Below, in pieces: positions 6,474 through 14,568 of a stretch of DNA of 64,000 nt; the first letter of the stretch is position 1; every line of letters starts with the position of its first letter. A model generated the notes under the pieces. It saw nothing but the letters and a program-made list of their open reading frames with translations, was not told where the DNA came from and did no database searches. This DNA is from Allofournierella massiliensis (GTDB lineage: Bacteria; Bacillota; Clostridia; Oscillospirales; Ruminococcaceae), in the NCBI RefSeq assembly GCF_004345265.1, contig NZ_SLUM01000019.1, positions 1 through 64,000 of the forward strand, written 5' to 3'. A program made the translations under genes and the position numbers.

Positions 6474-8345
6474 TTAAGATTTCTTCCATCGAAGCAGTAA
6501 TGCAGAATTGGCAATCACAACAACAGATCCAGCATTGTGAACCAATGCACCGACAACCGGCCCTAGTATACCAGTAATAGCCAGGGTAATTGCCAGAAAG
6601 TTTAACCCCATAGAGAAGGCAAGATTCAATTTGATTGTTTTCATCATCTTCTTGGACAGTGCCAGTAAATGAGGAAGCTCTTTTATCTCGTCATCCACCA
6701 ACGCGATATCTGCGGCATCCACTGCAATATCGCTTCCTATTCCTCCCATGGCAATTCCCACATTGGCCTTTTTGAGTGCCGGCGCATCATTGATGCCATC
6801 CCCAATCATGCACACGTCATTTCCGGCCGCTTGAAACTCTCCGATCTGTTTCAATTTGTCCTCCGGCAAACAATTTGCGTGGATTTCCTGAATCCCCACC
6901 TGTCTGCCGATTACATTGGCTGCATTTGGATGGTCTCCAGTAAGAAGCACAGGCTGAATACCCAATTCACAAATTTCACGAACCATACTGGCGCATTCCT
7001 GTCGCACCGTATCAGACAATACAATGTAACCCGCCAGGATTTCGTCAACGGAAACATAAATAACTGTCCCGCCTTCCAGAAGATATTTTCCCACCGCTGC
7101 AGCGACAAAATGAGAAATCGGAACATCCTTCAGCAACTTTAGATTACCAGCTTTTACAGTCTTTCCATTTACGAGTGCTGTCACTCCTTCGCCAGGGAGC
7201 ATAGTAAATTGCTCCGCCAGTGCTATAACAGCATTCGATTGCTTCTTATAGCAGGAAGCAATCGCTTTCCCCAGGGGATGCTCGGAAAGCTGTTCAGCGG
7301 CGGCAGCATAAGCATAAACTTCCTGCTGGGTAAAATCCGAAACACTGTCCACTGCCGTAACCTTCGGAGTTCCGCATGTCAGGGTTCCGGTTTTGTCAAA
7401 GGTGATCTTAGATACGTTGGCAAGGCGTTCCAAAGCATCTCCTTCCCGCACCAAAAATCCATGCTTCGTGGCATTGCCGATGGAAGCCATAATCGCTGTA
7501 GGCGTAGCCAGTACTAGCGCGCACGGACAGAACACAACCAAAATAGTTACCGCACGAATAATTTCTCCAGTAAAGAACCAGGTCAGTGCAGTGGCACTCA
7601 GTGCAATGACAACAATCCAAGTCGCCCATCGATCTGCCAGCCCAACAATTTTGGCTTTCTCCGCATCCGCCGACTGTACCAATCGGATCATTCTCTGAAT
7701 GGAGCTGTCATCACCAACCTTGGTCGCTTTCATTTCAAACGCTCCAAACTGATTAACAGTACCGGAAGAAACCTCATCGCCAATAACTTTATCAACAGGC
7801 AGGGATTCTCCTGTCATAATCGCCTGATTAATAGAGGTCTGCCCAGACACGATTACACCATCCACAGGAATCGTTTCTCCTGGTAAAACACGAATTCTAT
7901 CACCGACCACTACCCGTTCGGCCGGGATTATCTTCGCCCCGTTCTCAGTTAGGACTCTTGCTGTCCGTGGAGTAAGATGAATCAGTTTCTCAATCCCTGC
8001 TCTGGCTTTGGAAACCGTTAACTCTTCCAGCAATGCGCCCAACTGCATGATAAAGGCAACCTCGCCAGCCGCAAAATTTTCCCCAATCAAAACAGATGCA
8101 ACAAGAGCAAGGGATACAAGAACATCTGCTTTGATATCAAAGGCGGTAACAAGTCCGATAATAGCCTCCAAAATAATAGGAAGCCCACACAGGATGATTG
8201 CTATCCAGGCTGCATCAAAAGGAAGGGGTATAAGATCAAAAATGCTGACAACCAGAGAGGCCCCGCCAAGCAGCAAACAGATAATATCTTTAGTGATTCC
8301 TCCCCACTCCAGAAATCCTTCCAGTTTTTCTATCAACGCCTTCAT
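6474..8345 (-). CDS. P1B-type heavy-metal-translocating ATPase
   Basis: A 623-residue metal pump of the inner membrane. Visible motifs: TGES at 178-181 (actuator), CPC in membrane helix 6 at 273-275, DKTGTLT at 317-323 (phosphorylated Asp), a HP-type histidine (SEHPLG) and GDGINDAPAL. There is no N-terminal metal-binding HMA domain. The last membrane helix carries HNAGSVVVIANSALLL, not the Cu-type MxxSS or the Zn-type Asp signature, so the metal is not certain. The ATG at 8345 follows GAAGG; an upstream ATG six codons earlier lacks one. The promoter carries CsoR-type boxes and a csoR gene lies just upstream, which argues for copper export. Confidence 0.92.
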   Translation of the reverse strand: MKALIEKLEGFLEWGGITKDIICLLLGGASLVVSIFDLIPLPFDAAWIAIILCGLPIILEAIIGLVTAFDIKADVLVSLALVASVLIGENFAAGEVAFIMQLGALLEELTVSKARAGIEKLIHLTPRTARVLTENGAKIIPAERVVVGDRIRVLPGETIPVDGVIVSGQTSINQAIMTGESLPVDKVIGDEVSSGTVNQFGAFEMKATKVGDDSSIQRMIRLVQSADAEKAKIVGLADRWATWIVVIALSATALTWFFTGEIIRAVTILVVFCPCALVLATPTAIMASIGNATKHGFLVREGDALERLANVSKITFDKTGTLTCGTPKVTAVDSVSDFTQQEVYAYAAAAEQLSEHPLGKAIASCYKKQSNAVIALAEQFTMLPGEGVTALVNGKTVKAGNLKLLKDVPISHFVAAAVGKYLLEGGTVIYVSVDEILAGYIVLSDTVRQECASMVREICELGIQPVLLTGDHPNAANVIGRQVGIQEIHANCLPEDKLKQIGEFQAAGNDVCMIGDGINDAPALKKANVGIAMGGIGSDIAVDAADIALVDDEIKELPHLLALSKKMMKTIKLNLAFSMGLNFLAITLAITGILGPVVGALVHNAGSVVVIANSALLLRWKKS

Positions 8346-8361
8346 AGTATACCTTCTTTCC

Positions 8362-8377
8362 ATACCTACCGGGGTAT
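8362..8377. promoter_or_regulatory. CsoR-type operator 1
   Basis: ATACCTACCGGGGTAT lies just downstream of the ATPase -10. It has the ATACC-spacer-GGGGTAT pattern of type 1 CsoR operators. Confidence 0.7.
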
Positions 8378-8383
8378 AATGCC

Positions 8384-8413
8384 ATTATACGTATAGGGGT
8401 ATAGGTTTGTCAA
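8384..8413 (-). promoter_or_regulatory. Sigma-A promoter of the metal ATPase
   Basis: On the minus strand: TTGACA (8413-8408), 18-base spacer, TATAAT (8389-8384). CsoR box 2 fills the spacer and box 1 follows the -10. Confidence 0.85.
8387..8402. promoter_or_regulatory. CsoR-type operator 2
   Basis: ATACGTATAGGGGTAT sits between -35 and -10 of the ATPase promoter and shares GGGGTAT with boxes 1 and 3. Confidence 0.65.
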
Positions 8414-8455
8414 GGGAAAATAAAAATAGCGACCTATGACGGCCGCTGTCTAATT

Positions 8456-8731
8456 TTATCTCATATTAGCAAAACGCTCGACTGCTTTTGTGAAGTTTTC
8501 GATTGTTTTATCTGCGTCACCGTGCTCAATGCCATCTCGAACACAATGCTTGATATGTCCCTCCAGAACGACTTGGCCAACTCGATGCAAAGCGGATTTC
8601 GCCGCATTGATCTGGGAGAGAATATCCTCGCAGGCCACATCTTCATCGACCATTCTGTCAATTGCCTGAACTTGCCCGATAATTTTCTTTAAGCGACGGT
8701 GTAAGTTTTCTGCGTCCATACATTGTCTCAT
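8456..8731 (-). CDS. csoR: CsoR/FrmR family copper-sensing repressor
   Basis: A 91-residue all-helical regulator of the CsoR/RcnR/FrmR (DUF156) family. The Cu(I) ligand set is complete: Cys34, His59 and Cys63, with the 25- and 4-residue spacing of CsoR Cys36/His61/Cys65. RcnR and FrmR types lack this exact set, so a copper sensor is likely. It is transcribed ahead of the metal ATPase. The ATG follows GGAGGTG. A promoter (TTGACA/17/TATCAT) and one CsoR-type box precede it. When Cu(I) is bound, the protein would leave the DNA and both csoR and the ATPase would be expressed. Confidence 0.9.
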   Translation of the reverse strand: MRQCMDAENLHRRLKKIIGQVQAIDRMVDEDVACEDILSQINAAKSALHRVGQVVLEGHIKHCVRDGIEHGDADKTIENFTKAVERFANMR

Positions 8732-8743
8732 AGATACACCTCC

Positions 8744-8759
8744 ATACCATTAGGGGTAT
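8744..8759. promoter_or_regulatory. CsoR-type operator 3 (autoregulation)
   Basis: ATACCATTAGGGGTAT lies between the csoR promoter and the csoR ribosome site. Confidence 0.7.
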
Positions 8760-8766
8760 ATACAAT

Positions 8767-8795
8767 ATGATATGTCATCTTCATTTCATTGTCAA
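8767..8795 (-). promoter_or_regulatory. csoR: Sigma-A promoter of csoR
   Basis: On the minus strand: TTGACA (8795-8790), 17-base spacer, TATCAT (8772-8767). Confidence 0.8.
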
Positions 8796-8922
8796 TAAAA
8801 TCGCTCTGTGAATTTCATCTGATAGAGTCTTTTATGCTGAGACCACCTTGTTCTTATCCTGCAAAGGAACAGATAAGATCGCAAATACATTTAAACATAT
8901 CCCGTTTTGTAAATGTCAACCA

Positions 8923-8951
8923 TTGACATGCTATATTCAAAGTGATAAAAT
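8923..8951 (+). promoter_or_regulatory. zupT: Sigma-A promoter of zupT
   Basis: TTGACA (8923-8928), 17-base spacer, TAAAAT (8946-8951), followed by an iron box. Confidence 0.8.
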
Positions 8952-8958
8952 CAAGTTA

Positions 8959-8974
8959 GTTAGTCGTGCCTAAC
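8959..8974. promoter_or_regulatory. DtxR-type operator of zupT
   Basis: GTTAGTCGTGCCTAAC begins 8 bases after the -10. Both 5-bp arms are perfect. Confidence 0.75.
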
Positions 8975-8994
8975 CAGCTTGAAGGAGGTATTCT

Positions 8995-9798
8995 TTGGAT
9001 CATACCGTTTTACTCGCCCTTTTTCTTACGCTGCTAGCTGGACTTAGTACCGGAATCGGCAGCTGCATCGCATTTCTCAGCCGACACACCAATCGCAAGT
9101 TCTTGTCGATTTCTCTGGGCTTCTCTGCTGGTGTCATGATTTACGTCTCATTGATCGAGATATTTTTCAAAGCACAGGATGCGCTGATCACCGAGATGGG
9201 CACTCGACTAGGCAGCTGGATAACGGTTGCAGCTTTTTTTGGCGGTATGCTGGTGATTGCGATAATCGACAAACTGATTCCAGCTGCAGAAAATCCACAC
9301 GAAGTAAGACTCATGGAGGACTCGGAGACGGGTTCCATACAGCCTGAGCGTTTGATGCGTATGGGTGTTTTCACTGCGCTTGCAATCGCTATACACAACT
9401 TCCCGGAAGGCCTTGCCACATTCGTTTCGGCTTTGCAGGAACCAAAAGTAGCCATCCCCATTGTTGTAGCCATTGCAATTCATAATATTCCCGAGGGAAT
9501 CGCAGTGTCCGTTCCCATTTATCAGGCCACAGGTTCACGGCAAAAGGCCTTTTATTATTCTTTCCTTTCAGGACTCGCAGAGCCCTTAGGCGCTCTTCTT
9601 GGCTGGCTGGTTCTGTGCCCCGTTATGAGTGCCTCTGTATTTGGGATCCTGTTTGCCGGCGTAGCAGGTATCATGGTGTTTATTTCCTTTGATGAACTTC
9701 TTCCGGCTGCCCGGGAATATGGCGAGCACCATCTATCTCTCTACGGTCTTATTTCAGGCATGGTCGTTATGGCGATCAGTCTATTACTGTTTTTGTAA
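8995..9798 (+). CDS. zupT: ZIP family metal transporter (ZupT-like)
   Basis: A 267-residue, eight-helix importer of divalent metals. The two signature helices are visible: [11 protein letters not shown] (helix 4) and [12 protein letters not shown] (helix 5), whose His, Asn and Glu residues form the metal site. The length equals E. coli ZupT. The start is TTG, 9 bases after GAAGGAGG. An iron box and strong promoter precede it, so in this organism it probably brings in Fe(II), perhaps with other metals; ZupT proteins are known to accept zinc, iron and manganese. No partner gene follows closely. Confidence 0.93.
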   Translation: MDHTVLLALFLTLLAGLSTGIGSCIAFLSRHTNRKFLSISLGFSAGVMIYVSLIEIFFKAQDALITEMGTRLGSWITVAAFFGGMLVIAIIDKLIPAAENPHEVRLMEDSETGSIQPERLMRMGVFTALAIAIHNFPEGLATFVSALQEPKVAIPIVVAIAIHNIPEGIAVSVPIYQATGSRQKAFYYSFLSGLAEPLGALLGWLVLCPVMSASVFGILFAGVAGIMVFISFDELLPAAREYGEHHLSLYGLISGMVVMAISLLLFL

Positions 9799-9930
9799 AA
9801 GTCCTACCGTGAAGCATACAGTTTTACAAATTATGTGCTTGATCCAATAACAGCTATCCTTTATCTAAGCTCAAGCATAACTTTAGTTTCAGAGCAAAAA
9901 TACTATGAGTTATAAGTAAGGAGTGTTTAT

Positions 9931-10110
9931 ATGTTTGAATACAAAGGTATCCCCATGGTCAATATTCCGGTTCCTGCGGAAAAAGTGGATTTGTTTCATT
10001 TTGACCCCTTTAATCCTGATGGTCACTGCCGCTGTGGGCACGATGGAAATCACGGTTGCCGAAAGTGTTGTCATAAGCATGAAAGCAACGCGAACGAAGC
10101 GTCCCAATGA
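9931..10110 (+). CDS. 59-residue Cys/His-rich small protein
   Basis: An ATG at 9931, 8 bases after AAGGAG, opens a 60-codon frame to TGA at 10108. The N-terminal 35 residues are ordinary (MFEYKGIPMVNIPVPAEKVD). The C-terminal part holds HCRCGHDGNHGCRKCCHKHE, with five Cys and five His within 20 residues, which is a plausible metal-binding centre. There is no signal peptide and no membrane span. It lies alone between zupT and a strong terminator. I do not recognise a family. The metal-gene setting and the ligand cluster suggest binding or storage of a metal ion; this is inference. Confidence 0.65.
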   Translation: MFEYKGIPMVNIPVPAEKVDLFHFDPFNPDGHCRCGHDGNHGCRKCCHKHESNANEASQ

Positions 10111-10205
10111 TTCTACATCGTTTGGAGACTACTGTGAATAAAATGCTTTCCTGACAAATTGCTTTTCTGCTGTGTTCAGGGCTATAAAACAATAACTTTA
10201 ACGCA

Positions 10206-10255
10206 AATACAGAAGCGCAGACATTGTCCCCCTAATGCCTGCGCTTCTGTATTTT
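10206..10255. terminator. Bidirectional terminator
   Basis: AATACAGAAGCGCA and TGCGCTTCTGTATT form a perfect 14-bp stem with A and T runs outside. It separates the small Cys/His-rich gene (+) from the XRE regulator (-). Confidence 0.85.
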
Positions 10256-10291
10256 CACACCAATGATATCGTATTTTCCTCATAGGAATGT

Positions 10292-10741
10292 TCATGTCTC
10301 TGGCTTTTTCCAATGGCTCAACTTCGACAGCCGCGCTTCTAAATAGACTCTGACCTGGTCCGGTGACCATGTCTCATTGGACATATGACTCTCCAGGAAA
10401 TTCAGTAGTTCGTTAAGGCTTGTGTAAACAAATTTTCCGTCTGCATAGCACCACTTACAGTATGTTTCATTGAAGGAACCATCCGGCTCCCGACTAATGT
10501 TGGTGTCCTCCAGCGGCATGCCGCAGCATTGACAGACCAACTGTCGAGGCGAGCCCAACAGCGTATTAATGGACACATCAAACAGCCTGGAAAGCAGCTT
10601 CAAAGTTTCTGTATTGGGCACTGTTTCGCCAGTCTCCCAACGGGAAACCGCCTGTCGGGTCACATGGACCTGCTGCGCCAGCTGCTCTTGGGAGAGTCCG
10701 TGGTTAGTGCGTAGTTCCAGAAGAATTTCTTTTGTATCCAT
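10292..10741 (-). CDS. XRE family regulator with zinc-ribbon domain
   Basis: A 149-residue protein with an N-terminal XRE helix-turn-helix (residues about 5-60; LSQEQLAQQVHVTRQAVSRWE) followed by a putative zinc ribbon with CQCCGMPL and YCKWCYADG, four Cys as two pairs. This two-domain form is common in Clostridia. The ATG at 10741 follows AAGGTGGTG. No target operator is visible, and the gene stands alone. It could regulate itself or the divergent operon starting at 11173, but a 375-base region separates them. Confidence 0.88.
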   Translation of the reverse strand: MDTKEILLELRTNHGLSQEQLAQQVHVTRQAVSRWETGETVPNTETLKLLSRLFDVSINTLLGSPRQLVCQCCGMPLEDTNISREPDGSFNETYCKWCYADGKFVYTSLNELLNFLESHMSNETWSPDQVRVYLEARLSKLSHWKKPET

Positions 10742-10795
10742 GTCAATCACCACCTTACCTGGATTGTACCACAGCAGGAGCCAAAAGCAAAGCAA

Positions 10796-11071
10796 CCATC
10801 CGTTGCTCTACCCCTGTTCCCACAAACGAACTAACAAGACATATGTATACTTTAAGTTGGATTTGACGACTTCTGTCGTTGCGGTCACAGCGAAATCGGA
10901 AAAAACGCACCCAAACCACTCACTGCGATGAATTTATTGAAAATTACTGAACGGATACCATCCGTTTTATAATAAAAATATCCGGTAGTGAGCGACAGCA
11001 GCCATCCATTACAAAGGCCCCTGTCGAAAAAATCCCCACTTGTTCTTGGTGACAAAAACTCAACAAAGCGA
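10796..11071. other. Intergenic region, little visible
   Basis: No gene is supported here. There is a small hairpin ACGGATACCATCCGT followed by TTTTAT at 10951-10969 that could be a weak terminator. Short frames in this stretch lack ribosome sites. Confidence 0.5.
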
Positions 11072-11100
11072 TTGATTGCAACGCAAGAATGCAGTATAGT
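11072..11100 (+). promoter_or_regulatory. Promoter of the ATC-hydrolase-like operon
   Basis: TTGATT (11072-11077), 17-base spacer, TATAGT (11095-11100). Confidence 0.65.
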
Positions 11101-11107
11101 AAAGATG

Positions 11108-11123
11108 GTTAGCAATAGGCAAC
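11108..11123. promoter_or_regulatory. DtxR-type operator of the ATC-hydrolase-like operon
   Basis: GTTAGCAATAGGCAAC begins 8 bases after the -10. One arm is perfect and the other has one change, the same change as in the feoA box. Confidence 0.7.
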
Positions 11124-11172
11124 CGTTAACCGGAAACATCGCTGAAAGATACAGGGATACGGAGGCAGTTAT

Positions 11173-11892
11173 ATGCACGCGTATTATCAAAAAAGCAAGA
11201 ATAAGCTCCAGCGGGAAATGAACAATTATCTGAAACTTATCAAGCCTGAACTGGAGGAGATTTTCCGAAAGCCTTATCCCCAGATTTTCGCTGAGGTTTG
11301 GGAGTATTACGAGCAGGAGATGCTGGAGCATTTTCCTTTTATCGGCGGCGACAGAAGCAGCGGCACCAAAAATCTAACTGGCTGTATGTTCTTTATTGCC
11401 ATTGGTGTTGTGGGAAAACGATACGGTCTCTCCATCCAAGACTGGGGACGTTTGTCCACCATCCTCTATGAGCGGTACTTTGACAGAGTTCCCCGACCGT
11501 TGCGCCGGCTGATTGGCGGAGTGTTCAACCATTGCCCCGGTCTTGTCAACAATGCCTTGCGTCGAAAAGACAGAAAGAATGCGGAAAACGCCGCAAGAAA
11601 TCCAGGAGGCTTTGTAACACAGACCATGCCCCCCACAGAAGAATACCCCGTCATCTATCACAACCAGGTTTGCCCCATCTATGAGTTTTGCAAAGCGAGA
11701 GACTACATGGAGTATCTGCCTTACATGTGCAATCTGGACTATGTAATGTTCCATGCCTTTGGTGTTGCTCTATACCGGGAAAAAACCTGTGCAACCGGAG
11801 ATGACGTGTGCGACTTCAAGATGAAGCGGGGTGCAACGCCCCCTGCTGTGTGGCCTCCGCATATTTTAGATGAATCTGATCCACTGAAATGA
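11173..11892 (+). CDS. L-2-amino-thiazoline-4-carboxylate hydrolase-like protein
   Basis: A 239-residue protein resembling the ATC hydrolase family (PF14196), named for an enzyme that opens the thiazoline ring of L-2-amino-thiazoline-4-carboxylate to N-carbamoyl-cysteine. The central region (YPVIYHNQVCPIYEFCKARDYMEYLPYMCNLDYVMFHAFGVALYREKTCATGDDVCDFKMKRG) holds the family's conserved Cys and Asp residues. Most Clostridial members have no tested substrate. The ATG follows GGAGG. It is the first gene after an iron box, with small membrane proteins, a methyltransferase and a hydrolase downstream. A role in making or breaking a thiazoline-containing or otherwise small metabolite under low iron is possible, but inferred. 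Confidence 0.8.
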   Translation: MHAYYQKSKNKLQREMNNYLKLIKPELEEIFRKPYPQIFAEVWEYYEQEMLEHFPFIGGDRSSGTKNLTGCMFFIAIGVVGKRYGLSIQDWGRLSTILYERYFDRVPRPLRRLIGGVFNHCPGLVNNALRRKDRKNAENAARNPGGFVTQTMPPTEEYPVIYHNQVCPIYEFCKARDYMEYLPYMCNLDYVMFHAFGVALYREKTCATGDDVCDFKMKRGATPPAVWPPHILDESDPLK

Positions 11893-11954
11893 TAGCAGTA
11901 GTATAAAAAGTATCTTTCCTCGCGTTAGGAGTACCATAAAAGGAGAAAACCATT

Positions 11955-12179
11955 ATGAAAAGATTGATTAAAGGCGGATTTTTGACACTGAGCGGTACGA
12001 TTGGAATTACTGGAACGATGATGGTTGCGATGCAAACCCCAGCAAACGCATGGGTAACACCGCCGGGAAGAATGATTATAAGTATTTTGGAAAACGGGTT
12101 ATCCCTTCCTGCAATTCTGTTTCTTGTACTGTTCGTTTGCGGATTGTTTTTTATCCTGACAGACAATATAACAGATTAA
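11955..12179 (+). CDS. Small two-span membrane protein, unknown
   Basis: A 74-residue protein with a hydrophobic N-terminal stretch (about 8-30, with ANAWV resembling a signal-peptidase site) and a second hydrophobic segment (about 48-68). It may be exported with one anchor or span the membrane twice. The ATG follows AAAGGAG. It lies 62 bases after the ATC-hydrolase-like gene in the same direction and probably shares its iron-controlled promoter. I do not recognise it. The 220 bases after it contain only a frame without a ribosome site. Confidence 0.65.
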   Translation: MKRLIKGGFLTLSGTIGITGTMMVAMQTPANAWVTPPGRMIISILENGLSLPAILFLVLFVCGLFFILTDNITD

Positions 12180-12399
12180 CTGGTCTTCGCATATCGGAAG
12201 CTGAGTTATGCCGCAAAACAGTAGAACCAATCGACATCATCATGTCGGTTCTTCTTGTGAGCGTTATGATTCCAGTTCTCCTCTGCTCCTCTGAGCTTGC
12301 TGTCGGATTAATAAGCTACACTTGGGCGGCGAGATAAGAGATGGTACTTAACGCACAACTGTTTAGCAACAACTCTCTTGTAGATGAAAGGGGATGCAT

Positions 12400-12915
12400 A
12401 TGAACTGGATGCGCACTTTTTTAGATGGGTTCGCTATGGCAGCTTACTTTAACCTGCTTGCCGGGTTGACAGCACTGTATTGTCCCAGGCTGATGTTCCC
12501 TTGTTATCCCCCCGCCATCATCAAGGCGGCGAAAGAGCCGCCTACCGCGACAGAAAAACGTTCTTACTGGCTTTGGATCTGTTTCGGAGAACTTCTGCCC
12601 CTTCTTATTTATGGTGCGATTAGTACTTTGGATGGCGGGACAACAGGATTCTGGCATCTGACCCTGACCGGGTATATCCAGTGGATGATGGTCAATTTCT
12701 GTGATCTGCTCTTCCTGGATTTCTGGCTGATCCAAAAGAAGGCAAAACACCGGTTTGTCATTCCCGGTACGGAGGGACATCCTGATTATACGTTCAAAAA
12801 CTGGATGAGGAATTACGCTCTGCCGGAGCACCTTCTTCAATGGCCGTTTTTGATGTGTCCCGTCCTGGCAATGGCTCAGGCGGGACTGGGGCTGCTTCTC
12901 AATATATTTTGGTGA
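12400..12915 (+). CDS. Four-span membrane protein, unknown (paralogue A)
   Basis: A 171-residue integral membrane protein with about four hydrophobic helices (near 5-25, 48-68, 80-105, 140-165). The ATG at 12400 has GAAAGGGG at 7 bases; an ATG two codons earlier is possible. The stretch FCDLLFLDFWLIQKKAKHRFVIPGTEGHP matches in order the stretch LFDLLVIDLIWWRHTQRVRFTGTENQP of the next gene, so the two are paralogues. They may form a heteromeric membrane complex. No family is recognised with confidence. Its place in an iron-controlled gene run suggests transport or membrane modification of a metabolite, which is inference. Confidence 0.7.
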   Translation: MNWMRTFLDGFAMAAYFNLLAGLTALYCPRLMFPCYPPAIIKAAKEPPTATEKRSYWLWICFGELLPLLIYGAISTLDGGTTGFWHLTLTGYIQWMMVNFCDLLFLDFWLIQKKAKHRFVIPGTEGHPDYTFKNWMRNYALPEHLLQWPFLMCPVLAMAQAGLGLLLNIFW

Positions 12916-13018
12916 ACTGTAAGAATTGAGGCGCACAAGATATCCGGATGTACTGTTTTTTGACACCGTTCGGGAGGTCTTGGGCTTTTGCCGACGAGCG
13001 GCAATGATCATTCTGAAG

Positions 13019-13522
13019 ATGGAAATGGAGATGATTCAAATACTACTAATCGAAGGCGTTTTCCTGTGTATCGTGTTTTGGGGCGTTTGCTGGCTTGGTA
13101 CCGGGAGCGATGAGAAAAACATCCGTAATTTCTCGTCTTATCCGCGTGCAGTGCAGAAGATTGTATCCACCCGTCCGGAGCTGGCAAAAAAAATTCTGCA
13201 ACGGAGTCCTGTGGCCGTCTTCACAAACAATCTGCTGCTGTTTAGCTTTCTACTGTTTGCGCTGGGTATTTTTACTCGCCAGGAAAACTTTGCAGGAAAC
13301 TTTTTAAACGCCTTGCTTTTGGGGCAGGCGCTGAATCTGTTTGATTTATTAGTAATCGACCTAATCTGGTGGCGACACACCCAGCGAGTGCGGTTCACCG
13401 GCACGGAAAATCAGCCGGAGCTGTACGCTGATCCGGGAAAGCACATTTCATCTTTTCTGCGTGGAATTGTGATGTTTCTGCTTGTTGCGCTCATCGATGG
13501 CTGTTTGCTCTCTTTGTTTTGA
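13019..13522 (+). CDS. Four-span membrane protein, unknown (paralogue B)
   Basis: A 167-residue membrane protein with four hydrophobic segments (about 5-25, 65-85, 95-118, 140-165). It shares the FDLL-hydrophobic-R-F-GTE signature with the gene before it. The start is uncertain: ATG codons occur at 13004, 13019, 13025 and 13031 and none has a strong ribosome site; an upstream in-frame ATG at 12926 would add an unlikely polar extension. It lies 103 bases after paralogue A and 223 bases before the methyltransferase. Function unknown. Confidence 0.65.
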   Translation: MEMEMIQILLIEGVFLCIVFWGVCWLGTGSDEKNIRNFSSYPRAVQKIVSTRPELAKKILQRSPVAVFTNNLLLFSFLLFALGIFTRQENFAGNFLNALLLGQALNLFDLLVIDLIWWRHTQRVRFTGTENQPELYADPGKHISSFLRGIVMFLLVALIDGCLLSLF

Positions 13523-13745
13523 GAGGAAAATCTTTATGATGCTTACAGCACTCGTTGGCTCTGTTCCACAGTAACTTTTACGGTCAAGAGCGGTACCACC
13601 TTCTCTCCGGCTTACAAAGCGTAATCGGGTTGATCTGTCGCCTAATTCACGGCGGTGATGGACCGGACCGGCGGGCATTTGGCGCGGACGGATGAATATT
13701 CAAATTAATTACAGAATTCATCAAAACTTAAACAGGAGGATAACC

Positions 13746-14558
13746 ATGTCTAAGTTGGGTATTGTTGAGGACACACTGTTTGTCCCTATGCTGGGAAGAA
13801 TCTATGCCAGTGAGCATTGCCAGCAGATCTTATTCGACCAAAAGGCGCTGGAGCTGAAGGAAAAGCTGCCGTCCAGCCTGCTGAAGGCTGGACGGCAGAG
13901 CCAGTATACCTTGCTGGCCTCCGCCGTCCGATCCTCCAATATGGATCGAACCGTTCAGGCCTTTCTGGAGCGCAGTCCGGACGGCGTGATTGTTCAACTC
14001 GGCTGCGGCCTGGAGACAGCTTATTATCGCTGTGACAACGGGCATACACACTGGTATGCTGTGGATCTGCCTCATGTGATGGAATATCGACGGAAACTGC
14101 TGCCGGAGCCGGAGAGGGAAACCTACCTTGCCGGGGACGCCTTTGCAGAGGACTGGATCAGACAAGTTCGCGCCGATGTACCAAATGCGCCGATTCTGGT
14201 CACCGCCGGGGGGCTGTTCCATTATTTTGAGGAGGCCAAGGTTGTATGCCTGTTGCAAACACTGCAGCAATATGGAGAGATAACGCTTGTTTTTGATACT
14301 GTAAACAAAAGTGGCATGGCTATGATGCGAAAAAAATACATGAAGCAATTGGGCCATGCCGATGCGCAGATGTTTTTCTATGTAGATTCGGCAACGGAGC
14401 TGACCAAAAAAATCGGCGGTAAAGTCAAGGTTCTTGCGGAGGAACCATACTATTACCACATCCCCAGGAATGGTCTGAAATTGTCTACAAAAATCAGCAT
14501 GACAGTTTCTGATGCTTTGCGCATGGTGAAAATGATACAGCTGAAATTGTTAAAGTGA
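13746..14558 (+). CDS. Leucine carboxyl methyltransferase/TcmP-like O-methyltransferase
   Basis: A 270-residue SAM-dependent methyltransferase of the LCM/TcmP family (PF04072). The family pattern is visible: VEDTLFVPMLGRIYASEHCQ near the start, the motif I region VIVQLGCGLETAYYR (about 91-105), WYAVDLPHVMEYRRKLLPE (motif II) and ITAGGLFHYFEEAKV-like motif III. Members methylate carboxyl or hydroxyl groups of secondary metabolites. The ATG at 13746 follows a perfect AGGAGG. A hydrolase gene starts 10 bases after its stop, so these two act together. In Clostridia such pairs often lie near iron genes as I recall; the substrate is unknown. Confidence 0.85.
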   Translation: MSKLGIVEDTLFVPMLGRIYASEHCQQILFDQKALELKEKLPSSLLKAGRQSQYTLLASAVRSSNMDRTVQAFLERSPDGVIVQLGCGLETAYYRCDNGHTHWYAVDLPHVMEYRRKLLPEPERETYLAGDAFAEDWIRQVRADVPNAPILVTAGGLFHYFEEAKVVCLLQTLQQYGEITLVFDTVNKSGMAMMRKKYMKQLGHADAQMFFYVDSATELTKKIGGKVKVLAEEPYYYHIPRNGLKLSTKISMTVSDALRMVKMIQLKLLK

Positions 14559-14568
14559 GGAAGCGACA

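Noticed and set aside
10885-11331. A 148-codon minus-strand frame across the promoter of the ATC-hydrolase-like operon
   Set aside because: It overlaps the promoter, the operator and the start of a better-supported gene, with no ribosome site.
12050-12337. A 95-codon frame overlapping the small membrane protein gene
   Set aside because: The hydrophobic end is suggestive, but there is no ribosome site at any start and it overlaps a better gene in another frame.
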